From Protonemura montana (Eukaryota; Arthropoda; Insecta; Plecoptera; Nemouridae), in the NCBI GenBank assembly GCA_947568835.1, contig OX387607.1:9501701-9565700 (forward strand): 64,000 bases of DNA. The letters are read 5' to 3'. This document shows positions 49,391 through 60,470 of the stretch, piece by piece. The notes under the pieces were generated by a model. That model had not been told where the DNA came from. It made no database searches and saw nothing but the letters and a program-made list of their open reading frames with translations. The translations under genes and the position numbers were made by a program. Each line of letters begins with the position of its first letter. Positions within the stretch are counted from its first letter, which is position 1.

Positions 49391-50338
49391 TAGAGGTTTC
49401 TTGGAAAACACAACAAACTCGCAAAAAAAAAATTGTATTTTGGTAATTCTTGTATGAAGCCAAGATTTACAAAAATACTTTTATATTTTAGCTATTATAT
49501 TTCAGTTTAAAATTTTCGACATCACTCCCTTCCAGAAAATCCCTAACCAAACGACCCTACAAAAAAAAAAAATACAAAAAAAAAGCACGCTCGAAACATA
49601 AATCGTGTTTTTGTTATTTTGATTCTAGTCAAGATTTAAAAAAAACGACTTTCATTTTCGCGCTAAATCTTCATAATTTTCAAGGAATTAATTCTGCATA
49701 ATTGTGTTCACCCTTCTCTAACTCCCTCCCTTCCCAAAATTTCCTGACCGCATTTCCCTTTCCAAAGTTTCCATGCGTTTTACGCTTTCCCCTAACTTGC
49801 CACACCGATAAATCATCTAAGAAAAACATGCCCGGTTTAGTTTACCATCGCGCCTCTCCAAAGAAGTATACTGACCACTCTCCATCTCTAGTGCATGCGA
49901 GCAAGTGCAAGGAAATGACCTGCAATGCCGGACCTTCTCCTCAGATCGCCAGAAAGAAAGTGCTTTCTACGCGTGCAATCTTCTTGCAATGATAATGCGA
50001 GTAATAATTTCCTCTCTGGTCACTAAACTGGTAGCTCGCCCTTCCCATCTCGTAAGATATCAAATAACATGTTGCGCTCGGTCATCTAGTGAAAGTGAAA
50101 AACGTTTTGAGACCGATTGAAATAACCGCCTTAATTGAGCTCGGTCCTTGCCCTGCTATCATCACATTTTGTCATTTTATTACCGGCTTAAAAGTCTAAG
50201 TATATCATTATTTTAAAGTTTCGTCTTCCGAGTGGACTTCCTTGATTTCAACAAACCAAAACATGTCGCCATGCATGCGTAACAATCATTCGGTTGTTCT
50301 AAATAAACAAATAAAAAACACACTTATAAAAACACAAA

Positions 50339-50344
50339 TTTATT
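50339..50344 (-). terminator. Poly(A) signal of gene H
   Basis: AATAAA on the minus strand, 75-80 nt after the gene H stop codon. Confidence 0.5.
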
Positions 50345-50418
50345 AGCATTTTAAATTCAATAAATAACACAATGAGCTTACTAAACTAACAGAACACTTA
50401 TACACGGTAACTTAAAAT

Positions 50419-52523
50419 CTAAGACTTATTCTGATTTGACCTCAGCGATCTCTGAGAATAATTTCCCGCCAATTTCCCAGCACTAGCAGCCAACGGCGAT
50501 GGGGTGGTTTTAGATTCCTGAGACACCTGCGCTCCTTGCTGCTCAGCGTATATCACTCCAGGGGCTGGCGCAGCCTGGCTCGCCTCTTGTCCCCTGCTTG
50601 CAGCTTGTCCTGGCTGCGCATAAGGCTGCGCTGTGAACAGTTGGGGCTGCGCAGCTACTTGCGGCTGCTGAGCTACTTGAGGCTGCGCCTGGTATTGAGC
50701 TGAATACTGTTGAGTGTACTCTTGTGGTAGGGTTGTGTACTGGCTGGGTAAAGCACCATACGGGGCTGCGTATGGATTGGCCGCGAACGTGTATTGCTGG
50801 GGTTGTTGCTGATTAAGGAGGTACGACAGATGATGTTGTCCCTGTTGACCTCCGAGATAAGCGAGTCCTTGTTGATGAGTTACTCCTGGGGGAAGGACCA
50901 TCATGATGATAGGCTGCTCATGGACAAAGTTGGTAGGTTGATGGGTGTAGGCAGCTGGGGCATGTTGAATATAGTTGCTAGGTTGATGATAATATTGTTG
51001 AGTAGAAGGATCTTGGAGGAGAAACTGTTGTTGGTATTGGGGTTGGTACTGTGGTTGTGCAACAACGTATTGTTGTTTCGGTTCCTGGATTGTGACGTAT
51101 TGTTGAGGAGCTGCTACTTTAGTAACATGTGCTTGTGGTACTACATATTGTTGAGTCAGCGCCTGTGGTCGGGGCAGGAAACCTTGTGTCAGAGCTTGCG
51201 GTCGCGGCAAATACTCCTGGACAACCGCTTGAGGTCGGTACTCTTGAGTAATCGCTTGAGGTCTCGGCAAGAATGCTTGTTGTTGTCGGGGAACGTATTG
51301 GTATTTGGGCGCGGGAGTGAACGCGGTTTGGGTGTGGTATTGCGACAATTGGGGTATATACCCCTGTTGTTGAGAGGTCTGTACGCTAGGCACAGTCTTC
51401 ACGTATGTGCTTCCCACGAAATTTGACTCTTGGGGTAGTGTTGCGTAGCGGTTCACGTTGGGGGTTCCGACGCCCAAAACACCTCGTTTTGTCGGCTCTT
51501 TTGGGGCTTCAGGTTTGACAGCCACTGGCTTTGCTGTTGTCGTTGATGTCAGTGGTTCGGCAACAGCCAGTGCTAGGCACAGTGCAAGTAATACCTGTGG
51601 AAAGAAGATATAGACATTCGTTATTGAAAAGAATGTAGATTACTTGTTGAACGGCGCTAAACTGTTCTGTCGGTATCATGTATCTGAGTGAGGTAATCAT
51701 CTCTGTTGGTAGGTCGCTTAGCCATTTAATACGTGTGGTTAAAACTAAGCGGGGTTAAAAGATCAAACATTCTGGACATGTGGGGGTATAAATTACCAAG
51801 TACTCATTTACTAATAAGGCAGAGCTGGATGCCAGCACGCGATCTGCGAGTCATCTCAAACCACGTGGCCGAGTTTTAACCTGTAATCGTGCACATATAC
51901 CGTCTTCTCATGTACTCAAAACAAAAAAGAAAAATATAGAGAAAAAAAGAGGTTGAAATAGATCTTCTGCACCTAATTGTGTGTTAAAAATTCCCATGTG
52001 ATGTCAATGTCATAATCAAGAATTGCAATAAAATGTCGTTCATTGCTCTTGTTTCGTTATTCACACGAAACAATTAATAAATTACTTTATTATGTTCAAG
52101 GCTTTGTAAGTCGAGCGATCTTTTCTCTCGGTAAGTGTGAGAAAATTGTGTAATTGAGGGAATAATTGGTACTAATGTAACTTCACATCAGAGAGGTAAT
52201 AATTATGCCAGCTCGTGTGATAACTATGAAAGAACGAGCAAAAATTAACGCGCACACAAATTTGCAATGAAATTGAGCCTTAAATTGAAGTTTTAATCAG
52301 TAGTAAATTAAGTCGATTAACGAAGATAACTGTTATAACACTATTGTAAATTAAACTCTGAAAATTTCTTATTAATAATTTAACGATGAGTAAATATAAA
52401 AATTAAATATTACCAACCAAAACCTACGTGATTAAAACCGACAACGCCTAGTTGTCACACAATTAAAAAAAAAAAAACTTCACCCAATAATCAATCAATA
52501 AACCTTCTCACCACAATCTTCAT
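50419..52523 (-). CDS. Gene H: secreted Gln/Tyr/Pro-rich repeat protein, 395 aa
   Basis: Exons 52523-52512 (MKIV, donor GTGAGA) and 51594-50419, phase 0. Signal peptide MKIV|VLLALCLALAVA, then EPLTSTTTAKPVAVKPEAP and KEPTKRGVLGVG with the KRG site. The mature protein is Gln/Tyr/Pro/Ala-rich with repeats such as (L/Y)(L/R)PRPQALTQ(E/G/Q)(Y/F), about four units at 51160-51270, and QQYVVPQAH, QQYVTIQEP, YQPQYQQQF. A short hydrophobic patch, IIMMVLPPGVTHQQGLAYLGG, occurs in the middle. The C-terminus is LAGNYSQRSLRSNQNKS. No Cys after the signal peptide and no known domain. Composition is closest to gene G, and the two adjacent genes may be a diverged tandem pair. Confidence 0.85.
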
Positions 52524-52594
52524 CTTCTAGCGCTCCTCGTGTGCTCCACTCGAAAGACAGAGTATGTTTAAACACAACTCAGTCTATTCCACAT

Positions 52595-52603
52595 CTTTTT
52601 ATA
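52595..52603 (-). promoter_or_regulatory. TATA box of gene H
   Basis: TATAAAAAG on the minus strand, about 75 bp before the gene H ATG; predicted start near 52572. Confidence 0.65.
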
Positions 52604-53194
52604 GCTTCTATATTTTCAAATTTCACTTTCCTTTCATATACGCGCGACTGTTGCGCCGCGTGCCACAATTTGACACAAGCGTTTCCGTTCCGTTGCCCCG
52701 AGCAATATTGGCATTGAATCGCGAGCATGTCGGCCGCGTAATCCTGATATCGCAGAAAAATCCATGAAGAGACCGGTATCGTTTTCACTGGCACCCTCGG
52801 GGAGAGGAATAAAGTGCCTTCGAGCGAGATGAAAACTAGTTCGGAACACGCCCATTCAACTGACATTTCGATGCTTTATGCAAGGGACGGCAGCGTCGAT
52901 TGTAGTTGATTGTTAGCACAACAGGCGGTCGTCTCGCCGTGTTAATTAGTTTTAGCATTGAAATGTCTTGTAGAGGTGTGCAGAAAGTTTGCTGTATTTC
53001 TAGGTCGTTAAAGCAATGATTTTACGATTTAATGGTACGATTTTACGATTTTGTGAAAATAAGATTTCAATCGACCAGGTGTGGGGAATCCCAACCAATT
53101 GCTAACTCCATTTTATAGTTCTCAAAATGTATTTCTGAAACATGTTAGGTGTCAGAATTGAATAATTTTGCCTCGTTGTCAAATGTGTATTTGC

Positions 53195-53390
53195 ACATTT
53201 ATTTCTGGTGTTTACTTGCCGGGAAGTGATGAGGGTAGGCACGTGAGATGGCAACACAGCTAAGATGAATGCATGTCGAGACTGGTAGAAATGTTTACAC
53301 CTGGAATAAAACCAGGTCCTTTTAAAATCCACTTGTAAACTTGAAAAAACCACTGTACCTGTGTTTTTGAGACGTAGTGGGAATCTCGGG
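53195..53390 (+). repeat. Dispersed repeat R5, copy 2
   Basis: Partner of 49205-49390, same orientation, about 190 bp. No terminal repeats seen. Confidence 0.65.
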
Positions 53391-56389
53391 GATTTTCGGC
53401 CAGCACAAAATAAATTGAAATCTTAATTTTGGTTTCTAGTCACGATTCTACATAAAGTAAGTGTAACGAGTGCATGGATCGATATTGGGAGATGGCACGT
53501 CTAAAAACGTGGTTGCAAGCTTTGATAGTAATTTTGTATTTATCGATTTCGAGTCATAGGCGAAACCGTGTGCACATTAACTGACATATCGCGAACTGTA
53601 ATTTTCTATCACTGGATTTTTGTACCGAGGTCTTGCAAGCATTTCCTTGCATGCACTTGTACGCCCCTAATTAAATCACTGAACAGTATGTTATTACATG
53701 CCTTATTAAGCAGATTCAATGGATAGGATTTGCAAGTCAGATGGGAATGATTTTCAATGCCCAGCACGTATCACTGAGAATTGACAATTCTATTCTATTG
53801 GATCTGTGGGTAAACCATATAATCTAATTTACAATTGTGACTCTTAAAATCCAAACAAGCAATTTCATTTTGATCTAATTTTCGATATAAAGAATCTATC
53901 TTTCAATTTCTCCGACTTCCTGTAGTATTGTAGATAACTTCAGAATCGAGCGATGTTGTATACAAGATTATACTTTTTAACTACCATTTCTTTTCAATTT
54001 GTCATAACTACAGTTTACTTCTGTTTATCTTCTTTTCTTAAGACATTATATTTCTTAGCACGATTTTTTTTTGTACATTACCAAGTTAGTACAAAGTCAA
54101 CACATCAAGAAAGTTGGAGATATAACAACAACTTTTTGTCATAATTGATCGCATGCCGATCTAGTTCGGTCGTAAATACACAGGTAGTCCGTGTGTAATA
54201 TCCTGTTCACTATTAAAACAAACAAAATAACGCCGTTTACACATCTATTACGACTTCCACGTTTCGATAGGAAATTGGTAATATAGTAGCAATTTTTACT
54301 TAACATTTTTAACGGGTCGTAACTAAACTTAAAAAGGATAAAAAAAAATATATATTTTGTTTTCATTTATAATGGAATTCAATGCAGTTAATAATAATTA
54401 TAAGTAGTTACTTTTCCTTTTTGAGCGATAGTAGCTGTCATGTCGTACATCATCCCTTTCTTCAAATCAGCAAATTTAATTGCAGCAAAGTGTAGATATT
54501 CACAGTTTCGCAGACTGGTTTTTGTACATTTTTTCCGTCATGCGTAACGCGGTGGAATAAACACGGTCGATAACCGAATTTCTCACCAATAATTACCAGT
54601 CATTAAAGGACCCAAAATGACCAAGCAGGATTTGAAACCAGAAATGCACGAGTCATCGAGCAAATCTAGTATTAAAATGTAACTCCATATCCCTCCCAAG
54701 GTGAATCAGAGGAGAGCACATTCTCTTCTAGTCCGTTGGTCAACTTTCATCCGCAATTTCTTACTGACCATTCTTATTTTTCCCCAAAAGAATCTCACCA
54801 ATCGTGCCTGTCGGGACTTGCTTTTGATAACAAAGAGCACCCGAAACGGTGGGGTCAAGATACACAATGCATATAGCAAAACTTGTTTTCTTGATTATTT
54901 AAATTTTGCGAGTTCAAATTTTCTGTTGAGAGATTTATCGTTGCTTTATGTGCGCTGGTTGATTCCGCTAAATGCAAATTTAACAATTCATGTTTAAAAC
55001 CAGTGACAATTGCCTTTAACAAATGCAAAAAAAAAACGTTCCCCTTATCTTGATACTTCGTACCGTTCCATTGTCTTGAAAAGTGGCTATAATTTTATTT
55101 CTCTAATGGTCTTCACTGTATATGGAACGAACGGGAAAATGTATTGAAAAGAAAATGTGCACCTAGCTAACTCAACGCGTTTAATTTACTGTGGTACAAA
55201 GAAGGTGTCATTCACGATGTAAATACGTTACTTTGTCATTAAATCTTCGTAGAAAACACAATCATTTCGTCATTGAACTTGAAACTTTCTATCAAATCCG
55301 GCTGCAAAACATGATTCACTTTAGACTAATGCAAATCTTACAGCTCAGAAATTAAAAGCGGCTTCTTCCAAAGTCCTCTGCACTGCTTATTTTTTTCCAA
55401 AACGCAGGTGAAAGGAATTCACTTCACAAAACGCAATCAACTCCAAAAACTTTCATCGCAAATGAAAAATAATTAACTACAAACGTTAAAATTACTTTGC
55501 CCGCGTGCAATTTTCGATCCAGAAAATCGTTATCTATTTGACAATTTTTCAGATTTAAATTTGACTCATTTCAAGGCTAACTTGGAAAGTGTTGGTCAGT
55601 TTCAATAGCGTGACGTTTTGAGTTACGCTTCCATTAGGGTCTCGGCGGGAGATCGCTCCACACGGCAGTAGTACAATTAATCGGTACAAAAGGAGAGACG
55701 TCGATTAAATTAACGACAGGACAAGGCAAGGGCCTCAACGAAATTCGAACGATTCCACGCATCAGACTCACTTTCAATCGTATTTATTTGATAGCGAATT
55801 GGAAAGAAATTGCCAGTAAAACCATCATTAATTACTCGTATCTTGAGTTAAAATTTGTTTATAGAGAAAGCATATCAAAATTTAATGTTTTCCGTAAAAT
55901 TTTTTGATTTGGTGAAATATTGTGCGTGATGAAGTTATACACAATACGTTCCGCTCAAAATTATCGTAGTATCTTCTGAACTACATTAATCAACAACTGA
56001 CAAGAAAGTAGATTACCTAATTTCAAAGAAATTTATAAGAAAATACTTTAAAAGATTGATTGTTGATTACATAGAGTGAAGACTGTGGAAAGGTATTCTT
56101 TATCTTCACACTAACTCGACTAAAGAAATCTTCCGTCAGGTGAAATATCTTTATAATAACTCATAAATATAATCTAACTGCCTGATAATCCGCATCAAGA
56201 CATGCCGCTCACTGCATATTGGCACGTACCAACATAGAGCAAAACAATTAATCGTCAAACAATTAAAATAAAGCAAAAAATCTCTAGTAGCCTCGCCCAT
56301 AAAGTCGACAAGTTCCATGATGCCACAATCTAGATAAGTTGTCACATAAATCCTGATCAAAACCTGTTACCATCTGATTATACATCAGA

Positions 56390-56525
56390 AGAGAGTGCTC
56401 CATTTCTGCACGGTGCAAGACACCGGTGCTCCGGAGGAGAAAGTGGTCTCCTCGAGACAAGCACTTGTCTGTCTTTGTGACTCGACCTTCAAAGAGCACC
56501 TTGACCGCCAAAATAATCAAGCAAT
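56390..56525 (+). other. GC-richer exon-like island, strand uncertain
   Basis: About 50 percent GC inside AT-rich flanks. On the plus strand, after an acceptor-like TTATACATCAG, one frame reads VQDTGAPEEKVVSSRQALVC and continues CDSTFKEHLDRQNNQAIVN to a stop at about 56538. On the minus strand 56520-56284 is open for 78 codons from an ATG. The plus-strand reading looks more protein-like. It may be a last exon or an old retropseudogene piece. Family not recognised. Confidence 0.3.
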
Positions 56526-56877
56526 TGTGAATTAATATACGGTGGAAAAAATCTCATTCACACTAACTGTCAAATGAATATTTAATGACTTTTTCCTTTT
56601 TGTATTTTGGTCGAAAGGAGAGGGAGGGGAATCAGGGAACTTTCTATTTTTTTAGAACGCTTTTAATAGAAAATTATCCGATCCTATTTTGCAAACCGAA
56701 TAATTGCTCCTGATACTTAAAGTGAATGACATTGAAAATTATTTGCATTCAATCATTTAAAATTAAGAAAAAGTTTGAAATCAAGAAAACTGTTAAGAAA
56801 AGGAAATAAAGGGATGTACGGGGTAAGCTCAAATCATGGCGCAGGTACAATTTATATTAAAAAACGCACTCACATAA

Positions 56878-56883
56878 TTTATT
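56878..56883 (-). terminator. Candidate poly(A) signal of gene I
   Basis: AATAAA on the minus strand about 415 nt after the gene I stop. Confidence 0.4.
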
Positions 56884-57049
56884 AATATATATAGAAAAAA
56901 TATATAACACGTTATTTGCAGCGTAATAAGAAGTGCCTTGAATCAAGCAATCAATCAATTTCGAACGGTGACCCGATGAAAAACAAACACAGTCTGTCAA
57001 AAACTAGTTAGCGACTAATGAGCGTAAATTATGATCCTCCTGGTAACGA

Positions 57050-57245
57050 ACTTCACAATGAAAATGCGATGAAAATGATAATGAGACAACGAAGATGAAT
57101 GGTATGAGATGGAGATGAGGAGATAAGATGATGATGAAATGTGGGAGATGAGTACGATGATGATGATGATAGTGAAAAGTATGAGATGAAAACGATAATG
57201 ACTATGATGACGATGATGATGAATGATGATGAACGAATGGTGATT
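57050..57245 (+). repeat. Degenerate GATGA-rich simple repeat
   Basis: About 190 bp of GATGAT, GAAAATGA and GAGATGA units just downstream of gene I, in its 3' untranslated region. No protein reading makes sense. Confidence 0.7.
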
Positions 57246-57295
57246 TAGTCTTAGCGAATTAATACGTTTTCTCTCTGTCGGTCCACTTGCTCCAG

Positions 57296-59679
57296 TTACA
57301 AGTCGGGTGTGTATCCCTGCGAATATTTGATAGTGTTATACTCCCGAGGATTGGTAAACCGAAGCTTCTGCGTCGAGTACGAGCTGGAAGAGTCTGCGTA
57401 CGCCGGGGAACCGTACGAGGCTGACGGTCCTCGGAAGCGTCCGGATGATCCCTGTCCAAACGATGCAGAAGGAGCTCCGTAGGAACTGCTAATTGAGCCT
57501 CCATGGCCACCACCGAACGATGCTGGGGCTCCATAAGAACTCGAGGGTCCGAAAGACGAGCTTCGGTACCCACCACCAACGGAAGGACCATTGCCTCTGA
57601 AGGACGGCGCGTGGCTGAAGGAAGGACCTTGGCTAAAGGACGGAGCTCCATAAGCGCCCGAAGGGCCAGAAGAAGAGTACGCTCCAATAGAAGGTCCAGA
57701 GAAGCTGGACCCTCCGGACAGCGAAGAGGAAATGTGTCCAGACGATGACGACGGGAATCCTCCCAGCGACGCTCCAGGAGCACCGTACGCACCGGAGGGA
57801 GTTGCGTAGCCGATCGATCCAGACGGGGCGCCGTAGGACGAGGAGGGTGCAGAGTGCGAGAAACTGGGCTGCGACGACGGTGCACCATAAGACGGAGACG
57901 GTGCCGGGTATTTCAGAGAGAGCGACGGAGCCCCGTACGAAGGCGAGGGCGCGGCGTAGCTGACAGACTGCGCAGGGGGTCCATAAGAGTTGGACGGTGC
58001 AGAGAACGACGCTCCATGTCCTGACGAAGCAGGGACGCCGTACGAACTCGACGGCGCAGAGAACGACGCTACGTTTCCAGACGCAGGGACGCCGTATGAG
58101 CTCGATGGTGCAGACGAGGCAAAGCTTGAGTAGGCTCCTGCAGAGAAAGCAGGGGCACCATATGCGCCTGATGGCGCCGCCTTGAAGAGCGCAGGCGCAA
58201 CATAAGCGGCCTGTGCAACCTGGGCGGGCGCTGCGGCTGCTCCGCCAAACTGTCCAAAGGTCACAGGGCCGAGCTTGAATCCGGACGACGCGGCAGGGGC
58301 AAAGTTGACCCCTTGCGATGCGAACCCTTGGGACTGCGACTCGATTCCTCCGTAGCCGGCGAACGACTGGCCGCCCACGGCGACGCCTTGACCGAAGTGT
58401 TGTGCTTGCCCGCCATACCCTTCGAGAGAGACGAGCTGAGCGCCGTGTCCTCCTAGCGCGCTTCCCAGGGAGAACCCTTGGCCTTGAAGAGCGAACGGCG
58501 TTTCATGTTGACTGAACCCTTGGCCTCCGAGGGAGAAACCTTGTCCCAGACCCAAGGCAAGACCCTGGCCGTATCCGCCGTCGAACTGTCCGCCATGTCC
58601 ACCTTGCTGAATCAGAAGTTGGTGACCCCCGGCGCCTCCTTGTGACTCATAGCCGCCGCCGATGCCGGCGCCAGCAGCGTAGTTGGCGCCGTCGCTGGGG
58701 TTGCGTTTGTTCTTCGCGTGCGCGTCGACGCCGGCGACGGGGGCGTCGGCGTGGACGCAGGCCGTCAAGGCCATTGCCAGACCCGCGACGACCTGAGCAA
58801 AAGGGAAACCGGGCGTGAGTAATCGTGTACCATTGGTAATGTTATATATCGTTGCATGCTGATGGGTAAATAGGCTAGTGTAATGAGTGGCTATTGATTG
58901 ATGCCAGTTATTTGCCTGGTCGGTCATGCGAAGGAATGATAACAACTGAATGTGGGGCATCATGTTGACTCTGATGCGGTCAGGTGCCACGGAAGACACG
59001 TGTGCCTTGTGTTGGGGCTTGTCCATGGTTGCGTGGATTTGAAATAAAAATCGCATGCGCATGTAAATAATTCAAGTGCATTACTAATTATAGGGTCATA
59101 TAAAGATATTAGATTTGCTGCAATTGGCAGGGGAATTTTACAATCAAGCAATAGCTCAAGCAGTGAACTTGTGGGTTATTTAAAAACCTGTTTTTAGTAA
59201 AGATGTAATAATAGTAACTTAATTTTGATTTGCTGTAATAAAGATGAGCTCTGTTGTCGAATGTTCATTGACAGTACAATCTTAAGTCAGCAATTTTATT
59301 TTATGCTTACATATTTAATAGTATCTAACATTAGATATCACATTTATATTTTTTATCATAATTGATTAAATATATAAATACTAACTACTTAAATTGTTTA
59401 AATATGGAAAATATTTTCAGATTGTGTTTAAAAATGACCCAACTTTACGCAACATAAGAGGCATGTTTTTTTTCCATGTCTAGCTTTTAATTTTCAACCA
59501 CTTTTTCATTTCACTTATTTTGTTTAAAAAATTTCGCCAAAAAACGTTTCTACAGTTAAACCACATATCTCCTAACCACACTTTGCAGCCAGTATGTTCA
59601 CTTCCTTTTCCGTGCACGGTAAACCACTCAACCACAAATTCAATCGAAAATCAAAAATAAAACTCACCAAAAATTTCAT
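57296..59679 (-). CDS. Gene I: resilin-like secreted Gly/Ser/Tyr/Ala/Pro protein, 502 aa
   Basis: Exons 59679-59668 (MKFL, donor GTGAGT) and 58792-57296, phase 0. Signal peptide MKFL|VVAGLAMALTACVHA, then DAPVAGVDAHAKNKRNPSDG. Residues of about 50-190 are Gly/Gln-rich (GQGFSLGGQGFSQHE, GGYGQGLALGLGQG). The rest is a long series of SSSYG(A/V)P-type repeats spaced 10-20 residues apart (PSSSYGVPAS, PSPSYGAPS, PSSSYGAPSG). The SYGAP motif recalls the elastic repeats of pro-resilin, whose tyrosines form dityrosine crosslinks. There is no RR-2 chitin-binding domain in the protein, so it is resilin-like rather than resilin. The C-terminus YNTIKYSQGYTPDL is non-repetitive. A longer open frame upstream to 59062 is intron read-through; the splice acceptor and MKFL exon match the neighbours. 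Confidence 0.87.
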
Positions 59680-59776
59680 AATGGTCAGGATCTTGAAAAA
59701 ACACCACACACTGTACCAAGATGTTTCTCCAACCGAATGCTATGTTCGAATGTTCATATTTACCTGAACATTATGC

Positions 59777-59784
59777 GTTTTATA
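59777..59784 (-). promoter_or_regulatory. TATA box of gene I
   Basis: TATAAAAC on the minus strand, about 100 bp before the gene I ATG; a TTCAGG initiator-like site lies near the expected start. Confidence 0.6.
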
Positions 59785-59854
59785 GAACGTCGATCCCTTC
59801 CATCGCGTTTTTCAATGGATTCAACGAATCTTTCCCCCACTTGGCCTTGCAAAG

Positions 59855-59980
59855 TGCAAGGACTAGACCACGGCGCGGCCCACTGTCTTGTCAGCTCGCC
59901 GCCTTTCTTTCTGGGTCCTATCACTTTCCGCCCAGGGTATGTGTCTCTAACCGCTCAGCCGCTGAGTGAGTGTACGTATA
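59855..59980 (-). other. tRNA-like fragment with good A box
   Basis: Minus strand CGGCTGAGCGGTTAGAGACA is a close match to a tRNA D-arm/A box; the following AGTGATAGGACCCAG is only a weak B box. Likely a tRNA-derived SINE head or tRNA pseudogene. Confidence 0.35.
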
Positions 59981-60364
59981 TGACCCCTTTCGAGAGTGAT
60001 AACTACCTTGTATGCCTATCCAACAATCGCATTTCTTGTTACTACAACTGTTTTAAGTTGGTAAATCGTAGCAACTCGTGAGCTATTGTCTTCGAAAGGC
60101 TGTAAACGTTTGTTGTTAAACAGATATTTTGTCACATGCAATTAAAGTGGATCGCAATTATTATTGTCAGAGGAAATATTAATTATATAACTTTCTTAGA
60201 AGTGTCTTTTCTGTTCGTCTAGCAGTGTTATATTCTTTGGGGTTTTTGACATATCCGGTCGTCTGGGGCAATGGTACTATAACCTGTTCAGGGTATTTCC
60301 TTATTGACGAAGTGTAGGAGTCATTCACATAATTGGTCTCAAAATTATTCAGACACTTAAACTC

Positions 60365-60470
60365 CGTTCAGCGAGTGAACATACTTTTCCGGTAGAGGCG
60401 CCACCGGTTGTTATGGGGCGACATGCGGGTCACCGGCCATTTAAAAAAAATTACAAATCATCTCTGTCAA
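60365..60470 (+). repeat. Dispersed repeat R1, copy 3 (5' part)
   Basis: Matches the first third of 12040-12335: CATACTTTTCCGG.A, GCGCCACCGGTTGTTATGG and CGACATGCGGGTCA. Confidence 0.65.

Larger units (their letters stand above)
41867..50338. other. 8.5-kb interval between genes G and H
   Basis: This must hold the first exon of gene G. Also present: R4 copy 2 (42655-42720), the triple-headed SINE (47245-47900) and R5 copy 1 (49205-49390). No other gene is supported. Confidence 0.45.
52610..56877. other. Interval between genes H and I
   Basis: Mostly AT-rich DNA. Contains R5 copy 2 (53195-53390) and the exon-like island at 56390-56525. Nothing else supported. Confidence 0.45.

Noticed and set aside
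57503..58515. Several Arg-rich plus-strand frames and a 209-codon minus frame
   Set aside because: All are shadows of the GC-rich repeats in gene I.
58793..59062. 90-codon N-terminal extension of gene I
   Set aside because: It is intron sequence; the acceptor at 58793 and the MKFL exon at 59668-59679 give a proper signal peptide.
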